Origin: Chamaecrista fasciculata
Lineage: Eukaryota; Streptophyta; Magnoliopsida; Fabales; Fabaceae
Length of the DNA: 64,000 bases
Reading direction: 5' to 3'
Assembly (NCBI GenBank): GCA_003254925.1
Contig: QANZ01009649.1
Span: 72,949-136,948, forward strand
Positions within the stretch are counted from its first letter, which is position 1. Each line of letters opens with the position of its first letter. Position numbers and translations under genes: made by a program. Below the pieces are notes generated by a model that was not told where the DNA came from, made no database searches, and worked only from the letters and a program-made list of their open reading frames with translations. Shown here piece after piece: positions 54,740-64,000 of the stretch.

Positions 54740-55735
54740 TGTGTTGCTATATTGTAAGAATAAAAATTATTATACGTTGATTATATCATTGGGCCTAAAA
54801 CAAGAAAATAATCAGAAAAGAAAAAACTAGTTAAAAGACACATTTATACATAATAATACATATAAATACAATTCTTTTTACTCACCAAAAAAAATACAAT
54901 TCTTTTTAAGGTTATGTTTCTTAAACATCTTTTAGGAAATAAGAATGCAGTCAATAGCCTACAGGACGCCATGAATTGGTGTTGTACTGTTGTTAATGCG
55001 CAAGCTAGTAATTTAGTGGCAAAAAGGTTGGAAAACTAACAAGTGACCTTATTTTTAAATTCTTACTTCATCATTTCCCTTCAGAGAGGAAAAACAAAAA
55101 AATCTTATCGTGCTTTGTTATGAAACTTCTCGTAGACGAGTATTGCTTTGGGGTAAATCTCTTGATCAATCATTGAACCTTAATAAAGAAGTTGACAATT
55201 ATGAGTGAACATTAAGAACAGCTATCTCCAGCGAATCATTGCGTCAATCATAATTAATTTAATGAATTATATGCTCTCGGGATTTATTTATTCTCTCTAT
55301 CACGCTTTCTATTAGTAATATTTTTTTTCTCCCAAAACCAAATAAAGTAATTAATTATAGCACGTTGTAGTAGATTTCAAGCATCGAGAAGGGCAAACAC
55401 AAACGACAGCCGCACTGAACAATGGATAGCTGAAAGGCTTAGAAAAATGACAAAAACCTATTTTAATTGTATATACTATTGAGTATTGAGTGAATTCTAA
55501 ATCTGGAATCTCAAAATTCAACATCTCGTAGTCTGCGAGTTGAATCACTATGAGCAGTAGTATCTATCTCACTCTTCCTTTCACTTGCATCACGAGAAGG
55601 TCACTATTCTATCGACCTAACAACCACCCTCATATTGGTAGTGGTCAACGGTCACTGCATTTCCCAGAATTACTGGCAAAACGCTAATCCAATTCATATA
55701 TTCTGGGATTTCTATTCTTCCCCAATTCTCAAAAA
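54740..55735. other. Spacer between tRNA-Trp and the cyclophilin-like gene
   Basis: It is AT-rich. The last 200 bp should hold the promoter and leader of the downstream gene. I see no other feature. Confidence 0.4.
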
Positions 55736-58291
55736 ATGGGTCGTAAACCTAACGAAGCCGACGCTGCTCTTCCCAGCCGTTGGATCCTCCCTTTGGTGTG
55801 TTTAGTTTCGTGCGGTTTGGTCTATGCCTTCGTCTCTGCAGTGCTCACAATTGGAGGGAACTCATCGGTATCGGAGTCTGGGTTGATAGCATTGGTTGAA
55901 GATGGTGATGCGGTGGAGAAATTTGGGGGAGATAACAGAGGAGGATGCTGTAGAGGAATTCAAAACTTGGAACTATGGGGAGCCGCTGTGAAATGGGGTT
56001 CTGAATTTAAGTTTAATAATTCCGAAGATTGCTGCAACGCTTGTAAATCCATGTGTACTGGTAAGGATGGGCCATGTCTGTGTGATACCTGGGTTTTTTG
56101 TGGGAATCGCGAGACTTGCGGATCGAAATTCGGTGAGGTAAGTCACTTTAGAACCCTTCTACTCATATGAATTATAATTGATGTAAGTGACCTTCAATTT
56201 GTTTGAGGAATATGCAATGGATGAAACGATCATCCTATTCAATTTTCATTAGTTTGCCTAGAAAGTTGTGCATTCCTGTACTTGAGTGACATGCTATATC
56301 TTTGAACTTTTGTTTTTCTAGATTTTATCTATTTCTTTAGATTCTGCTTAGTACTCAGTTTAGTTATGTCCTTTATCCTCTCATTCGTCCAGTGCTGGTT
56401 GAAGAAGCAAACAGACATCTTAGCCCCTCAACGGCAAGAAGAAGGATCAACAGTTATGTGGACTTCCGGTGTCATCTTTGGAAACGGAGAGGTAAGAGGA
56501 GGTTCTGATTTTTCTTTATTTTTGGCATTTATACTACAAAATTGGCTTCGTTATAATACATAAACTTTCTATACGGAATTAACACAAGTTCTAAGCTTAT
56601 CCCCATCACATACTGGCTTGAAAAACCATGCTGAACCTGTAAGTGCATTTCCAAATCGTGGAGAATATAGCTGCTTTTCTCCTTAATGGCTGCTTTTTTA
56701 TCAGTTCCTCAAAAATCACAGTGTTCCTTCTCTTTTGATAACTTCTTTGATTTTTCTATGTTGAAACTTGAAATGCAAATTGGTATTTGAACCTGATGGA
56801 AGCAATCACAAGAGGTGGCTTAAATTATGTGTTACAGATATCCTTCACAATACAGGGATGCTGACTTTTCTCTTTATTTGAGGCCCAAATAATTTACAAA
56901 TTGGTCGTCAATAATTTGGAAAATCTACCGACTAAACACCACTTAGAGACAGAGTATATGTAGTTCTACATGTGAATACTTTTAATGTATACCATTATCC
57001 GTCCTCTTGACATGGACATGAATTTGTGTGTTGTTGATTCTCATGGTTGTTCAGCTAATACTTCATATGACAAGGCGTATATTTCATGATGGGAGGGATC
57101 TGATATATCTGAATCTGAGCAAGACAGCAAATTTGGAATTTGTGGTGTCTTGTGATCATTTTCCCTTTGTCATATTTTTTTGGTATTGCAAATCACATCT
57201 GACCAGTATCTTTTATGATGCAATGCATGGCGTGAGAGTATCAACAAGTTATCATAAATCATTTCATTATCAATAAAAATTCTATTTTTTATGTTTGCAG
57301 GGTATTGTTGCACTAGAAACAAAATATGGAACTCTTCGTGTAAAAGTAAGTTTTGTGGGAATTTCAAAATCCTGATGCTTTGGTTTATGGAGTTGATGCT
57401 TCTTCCTTGTTATCCATTATGAGTCTGTACTTAACTGTTTCCAGAGGAAGTAGCTTATTTTTGTTTGATTTATTGGTACAAGTAGTGATCAACTCTCTGT
57501 TGACGATAGATAGTTGCCGTTATTATGTTATTCAGTCTCTAATCTCTTGCCTTCTGACAAATGCAATTTCAACTGGTCATTTGCTTTTGTGGCATGTATA
57601 GTAAGTGTCTGTGTTTCACTTCCAGTTTAAAGGTTTAATGATATCTTATGTAAAAAATTCTTCATTTGGTGCAGCTTTTACCTGACTGTGCCCCACATTC
57701 AGTTGCCTACATTCTAGAGTTGTTGTCCTTGCGCCATTGTGCAGGCTGCCAATTTTATCGAGCAGAAAGCCGAGGTCAATCATGGGATTCAGAAGGGAAC
57801 CACATAAAAAATGTATGACTAAGACTACAGTAGTTGTATAGATCTTCACACCTATAGATCTGTATCGGTTTTGCTATATGCCCTTTTCTGAATTGCTTCA
57901 CTCTAAGTGAATCCTCTGTTTTCATCAGGCTCCTTTTGGTCCTCCTTTTGGAGTAATTCAAGGAACACTGGAAGCCCAGGGAAACCCATTTCAGAAAATG
58001 CCGGTAGAAAATTGTCCAACCATAAGAAGGGGTTCTGTTGCTTGGGTAGATTCTGGACCTGATTTCTTCATCAGCCTTGCTAACCATGGTGAGTGGAAAA
58101 AAGCATACACGGTTTTTGGTTCTGTTCTTCCTGAAGACATGAGTATTGCTGAGAAGATTGCTACACTCCCCACAGTATCTGATGTCTGGAATAAGATCAA
58201 TGTTTCTGTTCTGGAGAAACCAGTTCCCTTGTCTGTACGAAGAATCCAGAATAACCATGCAGATACTACCACCAATGCAATTTCAGGCTGA
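55736..58291 (+). CDS. Membrane-anchored Cys-rich protein with cyclophilin-like domain
   Basis: Five exons: 55736-56137, 56393-56491, 57301-57345, 57675-57812 and 57929-58291, all phase 0, giving 348 aa. Residues 17-40 are a hydrophobic segment (WILPLVCLVSCGLVYAF...), so I expect a type II membrane or Golgi protein. Residues 68-146 form a Cys-rich module (GGCCRGIQNL, CCNACKSMCTGKDGPCLCDTW and GECWLKK) resembling PAN/apple-type folds. From residue 168 the chain follows a degenerate cyclophilin pattern: GIVALETKYGTLRVKLLPDC, HCAGCQFYRAE, FGVIQGTLEAQGNP, then GSVAWVDSGPDFFISLAN and YTVFGSVLPEDM. Several isomerase residues are replaced, so prolyl isomerase activity is doubtful. I do not know its function. 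Confidence 0.8.
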
Positions 58292-59342
58292 TACAATCTG
58301 TTTATTCCATTATGGATATGACAATTTTGGTTTGATTTATAGTGCATACGTCTGTTGTGCTTCAGACATAAAGTTAACAGTAACTTGCTGCTGCAGGCCG
58401 ATGAAATATTAGGCGAGGGAACACATTACAAAAGTATAATGCAGATAAACGTTTATTTTTGTGGTTGTTTTTTTCTTCGTTGGCTCAAATCTGTCATTTT
58501 GTATCATCATCAACTTTGACCAAAAACTTTTTTTTTTGGATACACGTTGACCAAAAAAAACTTGTGTTCTCTTTTGTAGCTAGCTAGTGGCAAACGTACA
58601 ACGGTACAAGGAAGCGTTTAGTAGATTGCTATTTTTATTAAAAACAATATAGTACTATAATAGAATTTGCATTACTATCTACTTCTTTACTTGGAATGCT
58701 TTGTTGGTTCTGTTCTTTAGCACATAAACTCTTCACATATAATCTCGATCTCCCAAGGTTTGACTTGAGCATCCCTTCATTCATATAATTGTTAATTTTC
58801 TGAGTAGGAGAGGGGGACAGTGTATAAGAAAATCTTAAATTTGTATAAATGATACTGAAAGATTAATTATTAATTTCTTATTATCTTCTAATTTATTTTT
58901 AAACTGAATTAAAAAAATCAAATTATCTTCCATTTGCTTTCCATCCGATTCATCTCAAAATGTTATAACTCGATAAACATTGATTTCAAATTTTTTCCCG
59001 CATTTTCTCGGTGGCTAGTTAATAGCAAACATGCAAAGAAGTGATTAGAGGATTGCACTATTGTTTGAAAATAAATTTACTGAAAAAATATTTACAAATT
59101 CACAATTAACCATGGATCCAAAAGTTGAACCACATGTAAGAAATTTATAAACAAAATACCTAGATCTGTTGAAAGGCCGAGCATGCCACTAAAAGGTTAA
59201 TTATATAACAGAATGCATAATAAAATAGAAACAACCAAAAATCCAATTACAACTAAAAGGTAAATTAAAAGTGCAGCTACCATCAGACGGGTGATGATTT
59301 GGCAGCCAATTGCAGCCATGATGACGTGGTTTCTATAGGTTT
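58292..59342. other. Spacer between the cyclophilin-like gene and the JAZ relic
   Basis: The first 200 bp are likely 3' UTR. The remainder is AT-rich and I see no gene in it. Confidence 0.4.
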
Positions 59343-60315
59343 TTAAGGGGTCTCCATGGCGTTACTAGTTTGGTTAGGTGATCTCTGGGTATTTCTGCAA
59401 ATACATTAATATTCATGAAAACAAAATTAGGTCAAGAACATCATTAACCAATCAAGTCTAAGTAAAATAATAAGTAATGACGGTAAGCAAGGTTGTCTGG
59501 ATAAATTCGAATTATAAACTTTTTTTTTTGTTTTTGTTTTGAACAACAACTTAATTAGGTTGTTAATGTATTTTTGTTTATTTAAAATACAATACATTTG
59601 GTTCATACAAGAGAGCCTACCTGTTATTCCTTCTCTCCAAGAAGCGACGAACTGAGACATTCCTAGCTGTAGGTAAATCTGCACAGAAAGGCGGAAGTTA
59701 TGATTAGAATGTAGAAACACAAGTAAATGATCTAAGTATTAGTGATATCTATCGATGTGCATGAGAAAAATTAAAATTACCACACTGAACGAGGGTGGAT
59801 GATGGGGAGTGCTGTTGAACCAAGGTATTGGCATCAGTAGTAGTAAAATCAGAAGATGTTTCGATTGAAATAGGAGTGAAATCAGAAGAGAATTTGTTGC
59901 CGAATGAGGAAACTTGTTAGCAAAGGAAAGGATATTCTGCATTCTCTCAGCGGGAAACTCATCAAACACGTACACATGTCCATTATAAAACAATGTCAAT
60001 TAATTGTGCATTTTTAGGCGACTTCTTCATCACGCTGTACATATATCGATCATAAAATCAAAAATGAATTTCAGTCATATAAACTAGTAGTATACAATTA
60101 TCATGGTTCTTTCAAGATACAATTATATAACACACTTACAATTTGGCATCTTTGGAATCTCTCCTCTATTGCCACGATGAACTAAGTCCACATCAGTGAA
60201 AAATGGTAATGGTGGCGGTGTGCTCTCAAATAGAACAGTCAAAGTTTCATTTAAAAGCTTCAACAATCTTTGACTATGTGTGTATATGTGGATTAAGTTC
60301 CTAGATTTTCTATCC
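59343..60315 (-). pseudogene. Damaged JAZ/TIFY jasmonate-repressor gene
   Basis: Minus-strand pieces are, in order: a proline-rich exon ending at donor 60145 (about 60292-60146); a TIFY exon from 59999 with LTLFYNGHVYVFDEFPAE; a Jas exon 59678-59621 with DLPTARNVSVRRFLERR; and a last exon 59394-59343. JAZ proteins repress MYC2-type factors; TIFY binds NINJA and Jas binds COI1 and MYC. Two lesions are visible. An in-frame TAA stands directly before TIFY with no AG acceptor. Also, the frame must shift by one base just after LSFANK to reach the Ser/Thr-rich linker that joins the Jas exon in phase. No initiator exon was found. LPTAR replaces LPIAR in the degron. I call it a pseudogene, though an assembly error could mimic the shift. 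Confidence 0.72.
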
Positions 60316-60318
60316 AAT

Positions 60319-60788
60319 TAAAGTATTTTAAATTTGATTCCATTTTATTAAACAGAAAACATTATCTTAAATAGTCATTATCAAACAATGTCTAAACAGA
60401 AAACAATATCCCATAATAATGATTTCATATAAGCATTTGAGATAGTTTTCATTAACTTATATAATTACGTAGATGGTTTGAACTCTCAAATGAAGTACAG
60501 TAAAACTGAAAAAACAAATGATTATGTGTGTAATCTGATTCCATTTTATTAAAACTCAAAATAAAAAAGTACAGTAAAACTCCATTTAAAGTATTTTAAA
60601 TTTGATTCCATTTTATTAAACAGAAATCAATATCTTAGATAATCATTATCAAATATCAAACAATATCTTAACAGCAAACAATATCCCATAATAATGATTT
60701 CATATAAGCATTTGAGATTGTTTTCATTAACTTATATGATTACCGATTACGTAGATGGTTTGAACTCTCAAATGAAGTACAGTAAAAT
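60319..60788. repeat. Direct duplication upstream of the JAZ relic
   Basis: Two copies of about 190-200 bp (about 60319-60506 and 60587-60788) share AAAGTATTTTAAATTTGATT, ATATCCCATAATAATGATTT, TAAGCATTTGAGAT and TACGTAGATGGTTTGAACTC in the same order. They differ by small indels. No coding content is apparent. Confidence 0.85.
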
Positions 60789-61431
60789 GATTTGTTTTGG
60801 AGGTTGGTAAATATATTTTTTAATTTTACTTAAAGACAAATTAATTTAAGGCATTCGCGAAATTTGAAAAGAAAAAAAAAACTTTTAGAAACAGACTGTT
60901 ACATTTATTTGGATTCAAATTGTGTGTGTGTGTGTGTGTTTTTTTTGGGAGGGGGTGTTTAAAAAGAAAAAACGGGCATATGGTTGTTCCAATAAATTTA
61001 TAATACTTTCTATCAAAAAAAAATTTATAATACTTCTATAGTTTGTTTTTAAAAAAAATTAATAATTACATTTAACTGGAGGCACGTGGGGATTTGAACT
61101 CCGATTTATAAACTTGCTAAACTTTTTTTAATGTTATTTTTCTTTTTAAAAAAACAATAAAAACTAGTGATGATGGACTTCTATTTTTATACATTAAACA
61201 GTAATTCAGTAAAACCATTTCTACAAGATATTAAAATAATATATTTTAAATATAATATTTTTTATACACATTTTAAAAAAGATTAAATTATACTATCTTC
61301 TTATATTGTTAAAAGAATAAAAAAGATTATCGCTCTCAGTACTTTTTACTTTTTCAATCTGACATATTATTTAATTCTTTTTTTTTTTTCATGAAAGACA
61401 TATTATTTAGTTTGAAAAATAGAATAAAACC

Positions 61432-61560
61432 AATAAGTGTTTGGTATAGTGGTAGGCGAGCTGCACTTCAGATTGAGGGGTCCAAATTCGAGTCCGGGAA
61501 TCGACATTTATTGGGAGGGCTTTAATTATTCGCTTCTCCCACAAATGAGATTAATCTTTA
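61432..61560 (+). mobile_element. tRNA-derived SINE-like element
   Basis: An A-box-like TGGTATAGTGGTAGG (61442-61456) precedes a B-box-like GGTCCAAATTCGAGTCC (61479-61495) at tRNA-like spacing. The ends cannot form an acceptor stem, so it is not a working tRNA. It lies about 300 bp upstream of the XPF start codon. Confidence 0.6.
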
Positions 61561-61793
61561 TCTAAACTCTAACACAAGTGCCCTCGTAACATATTTGAGA
61601 ACAAATTTATTTCATATTTTGATGCGTCATTTTATTTTTACCTTCCATAGTTTGCCGCCATTACTCGCAGTTCCAACTTCCAAGTCGTAGGCTCGTAGCC
61701 GCGAAAACCCTTGTTTGTTCCTTTCGCTGCTAAAATCTCAGATCGAAATCGAAGCCACTCTTCCTTCTATGTATTGATTTTTCATTGTTATCG

Positions 61794-63413
61794 ATGGTTC
61801 AATTTGTTGAGCACATAATCACAGACCTTCTTGATGACTCCAATGATGGCCTTGTTATCCTTTCCTCTGGTCTCTCTCTTTCCAAGCTCATCTCCTCTCT
61901 TCTTCTTCTACACTCTCCTTCTCAAGGAACCCTCCTTCTTCTCTCTCCCTCTTCCCCTTCTCTCAAGTCAAAGATCTTTTTCCATCTCAAAACCCTCAAT
62001 CCCCAATTTCAACAAATACCCTCTGAAATCACCGCCGATCTTCCCGCTCACCATCGTCATACCCTATACTCCTCTGGATCGATTTTTTTCATAACAGCCA
62101 GGATTCTGATTGTGGACCTTTTAACGCACAAATTACCCACGTCCAATATAGCTGGAATTATCATCCTAAATGCTCATTCTCTCTCTGAGACCTCCACTGA
62201 AGCATTTATAGTTAGAATCGTCCGCTCCCTTAATCGAAATTCATACATCCGGGCCTTTTCTGATAAGCCTCACGCGATGGTCTCTGGTTTTGCTAAGGCA
62301 GAGAGAACTATGAAGTGTTTGTACATTCGGAAGTTGCACTTGTGGCCGAGGTTTCAGGTATATATTTCGCAGGAATTGGAGAAGGACCCTCCGGTTGTGG
62401 TGGATATTAGGGTGCCAATGTCTAAATATATGGTGGGGATTCAAAAAGCCATTATCGAGGTTATGGATGCGTGTTTGAAGGAAATGAGGAAGACTAACAA
62501 AGTTGACGTTGAGGATTTAACGGTGGAAAATGGGTTATTCAAGTCATTCGATGAAATTGTGCGGAGGCAGTTGGATCCAATTTGGCATACTCTGGGGAAG
62601 AAGACAAAGCAGCTGGTCTCAGACCTCAAGACCTTGAGGAAATTGTTAGATTATCTTGTGAGGTACATAGCATTGCTTCAATTACTTGCGTTTATAGCCT
62701 ACTTGCATTATTAGTCATCTATGAAGGGTGAGGGTACATGAAGTATTTTGCAATGTCTATAACATGTTTGATAAATAATCATTAATCTAGCTAAACCCCC
62801 TAATTTTCTGGGATATTTTCATCAAGTGACACGCCACACTTTTAATTCATCTGAAGAATATATTGATCATAAATATGCAATGACTATGTGATTTTATCTG
62901 GATAAGGTATGATGCAGTAACTTTCTTGAGGTACTTGGATACACTGAGAGTGTCAGAAAGTTTTCGATCGGTTTGGATATTTGCAGAGGGGAGCTATAAG
63001 ATTTTTGACTATGCTAAAAAACGTGTTTATCGCCTGGAGCGGTCAGATGGTGTGAAATTAAATGAGTCAAATATGAGTGTAAAAAACAAAAAGAGAAAAG
63101 GCAAGGGGGATGGCAAAGCTTGTGAAGAAGGTAAGAACTCATTATGTTTTTGATGTTTCACTCTGGCATAAATGTGTTTCTGTTAAATTCTTTACTTAAT
63201 CAATTAGATTGAAGAAACATACCATGGTAAAAAATGAAGAAAGAAAATCAGTTGTTCTGCACTGCTGCTAGTGCTAAGCAATTTGGATGACATTCTTTTA
63301 AGTTGTATATTTTAATTGCATGTGTGGCAGTTGATGGTACTTCAACAAGTTCAAGTTCTGGATTAGTTTTGGAGGAAGTTTTGGAAGAAGCACCAAAGTG
63401 GAAAGTTTTACGT
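61794..63413 (+). CDS. UVH1: XPF/UVH1 repair endonuclease, N-terminal part
   Basis: Exons 61794-62662, 62907-63130 and 63331-63413 encode 392 residues with consistent phases; the gene continues beyond 64000. I chose ATG 61794, giving MVQFVEHIITDLLDDSNDG. Family landmarks of the degenerate XPF helicase-like region are clear: LVILSSGLSLSKLISSLLLL, ITARILIVDLLTHKLP, ILNAHSLSETSTEAFIVRIV, RAFSDKPHAMVSGFAKAERT, RRQLDPIWHTLGKKTKQL and EEAPKWKVLR. XPF pairs with ERCC1 to cut the 5' side of damage in nucleotide excision repair and acts in recombination. The ERCC4 nuclease and HhH domains lie outside the window. No next exon is recognisable in the last 590 bp. Confidence 0.95.
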
Positions 63414-63583
63414 GTGAGTCAGTGAGTTCCAATTCTTTAAAAACTCTACCTTGTGCCTATTTTTTTTCCAATTCTTTTAATATAGTGTAAAAGTGGTAGA
63501 TTATGGTGTGGGAGGAGGATAGGAATAAGTTATCATTAAAGAAGAGAATTTAAAAGAAAGCAATAAACGTAAGATGCTAACAA

Positions 63584-63636
63584 CAACAACAACAAACAAC
63601 AACAACCAAAGCCTTTTCCCACTAGGTGGGGTAAAT
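63584..63636 (-). mobile_element. 5'-truncated RTE-like retroelement tail in XPF intron 3
   Basis: The insert reads (CAA)n, then CCAAAGCCTTTTCCCACTAG GTGGGGT on the plus strand; this resembles the reverse complement of the 3' end of plant RTE-type LINEs and their SINEs, which end in TTG repeats. The exact 15-bp direct repeat GTAAGATGCTAACAA at 63569-63583 and 63637-63651 flanks it, as expected of target-primed insertion. Only about 53 bp of the element were copied. Confidence 0.7.
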
Positions 63637-64000
63637 GTAAGATGCTAACAAATGCAGCAAAACTTTCCATTATCTTTTCAAGTCAATGATAATCTTTCAT
63701 AAAATAACCTTGTTGAAATTAACAAATTGAGGTCGTAACAGCTCTATCCCATAATGTGAGGGCAAAGAGACTGTTGGAACTTGAAAAATTGTACATTTTG
63801 CTCGAACTTGATAAAGCATGAATGACACTTAGCCCTAGTATCAACTTGATTGTATCTGAATCTTTTTAAACCTATTGTAAGGAAGTGCTTCAACTTTCAA
63901 GGTTGAAGAACACACCTGATATTTACAAGAAATCCAAAAATTTCACTCCAAAACAAGGTGGTAGCCTCACAAGACAAAAATAAATATATAGACATGTTCA

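Noticed and set aside
57776-58347. Antisense open frames of up to 160 codons
   Set aside because: They lie opposite exon 4 and exon 5 of the cyclophilin-like gene, whose forward frame is clearly coding; the antisense frames are shadows.
61432-61510. Functional tRNA gene
   Set aside because: A and B boxes are present but the flanks cannot pair into an acceptor stem and the anticodon arm is not convincing.

Overview
The window is nuclear DNA of a flowering plant, almost certainly a eudicot. It has AT-rich intergenic DNA, short GT-AG introns, plant-only families (CLASSY-type SNF2 protein, SnRK2 kinase, CBL calcium sensor, JAZ/TIFY relic, P-class PPR protein) and many small transposon copies. 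I cannot name the species. The block CBL1-like / PPR / DXO1 / CK2-beta recalls the neighbourhood of Arabidopsis At4g17615, At4g17616, At4g17620 and At4g17640, so I read it as a conserved ancestral block.

Layout. At 2-6 kb (+) lies a CLASSY-like SNF2 gene. At 8.5-10.6 kb a tRNA-Glu(CTC) gene (-) stands head to head with the ribosomal protein eL43/RPL37A gene (+). At 13.6-21.1 kb two intact casein kinase II beta genes lie in tandem (-). At 22.2-24.6 kb is a CCDC97-like gene (-), at 26.0-30.2 kb a 13-exon DXO1 gene (-), at 32.3-34.4 kb an intronless PPR gene (-) and at 35.7-38.8 kb an 8-exon CBL1/CBL9-type gene (-). From 39.9 to 51 kb there are only transposon remains and AT-rich DNA. At 51.3-54.1 kb is a 9-exon SnRK2 kinase (+), at 54.7 kb a tRNA-Trp(CCA) gene (-), and at 55.7-58.3 kb a membrane-anchored Cys-rich plus cyclophilin-like protein (+). 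At 59.3-60.3 kb is a damaged JAZ gene (-), and from 61.8 kb the first three exons of XPF/UVH1 (+), which runs off the right edge.

Most genes are unrelated housekeeping or signalling genes and form no operon-like unit. The coding models were assembled by hand from splice sites; reading phase closes exactly in every multi-exon gene called intact.

The most notable non-genic signal is a set of 250-550 bp near-palindromic elements built from short repeats such as TTGGTCTCATATCTTT facing each other. Three of them have exact 9-bp direct repeats at their ends, which points to non-autonomous Mutator-like transposons; several lie just upstream of gene starts. Other points of interest are an in-frame triplication of a splice donor in the CLASSY gene, the tandem CK2-beta pair, the broken JAZ gene, and a 5'-truncated retroelement with a 15-bp target duplication inside an XPF intron. 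I found no clearly new biological system.
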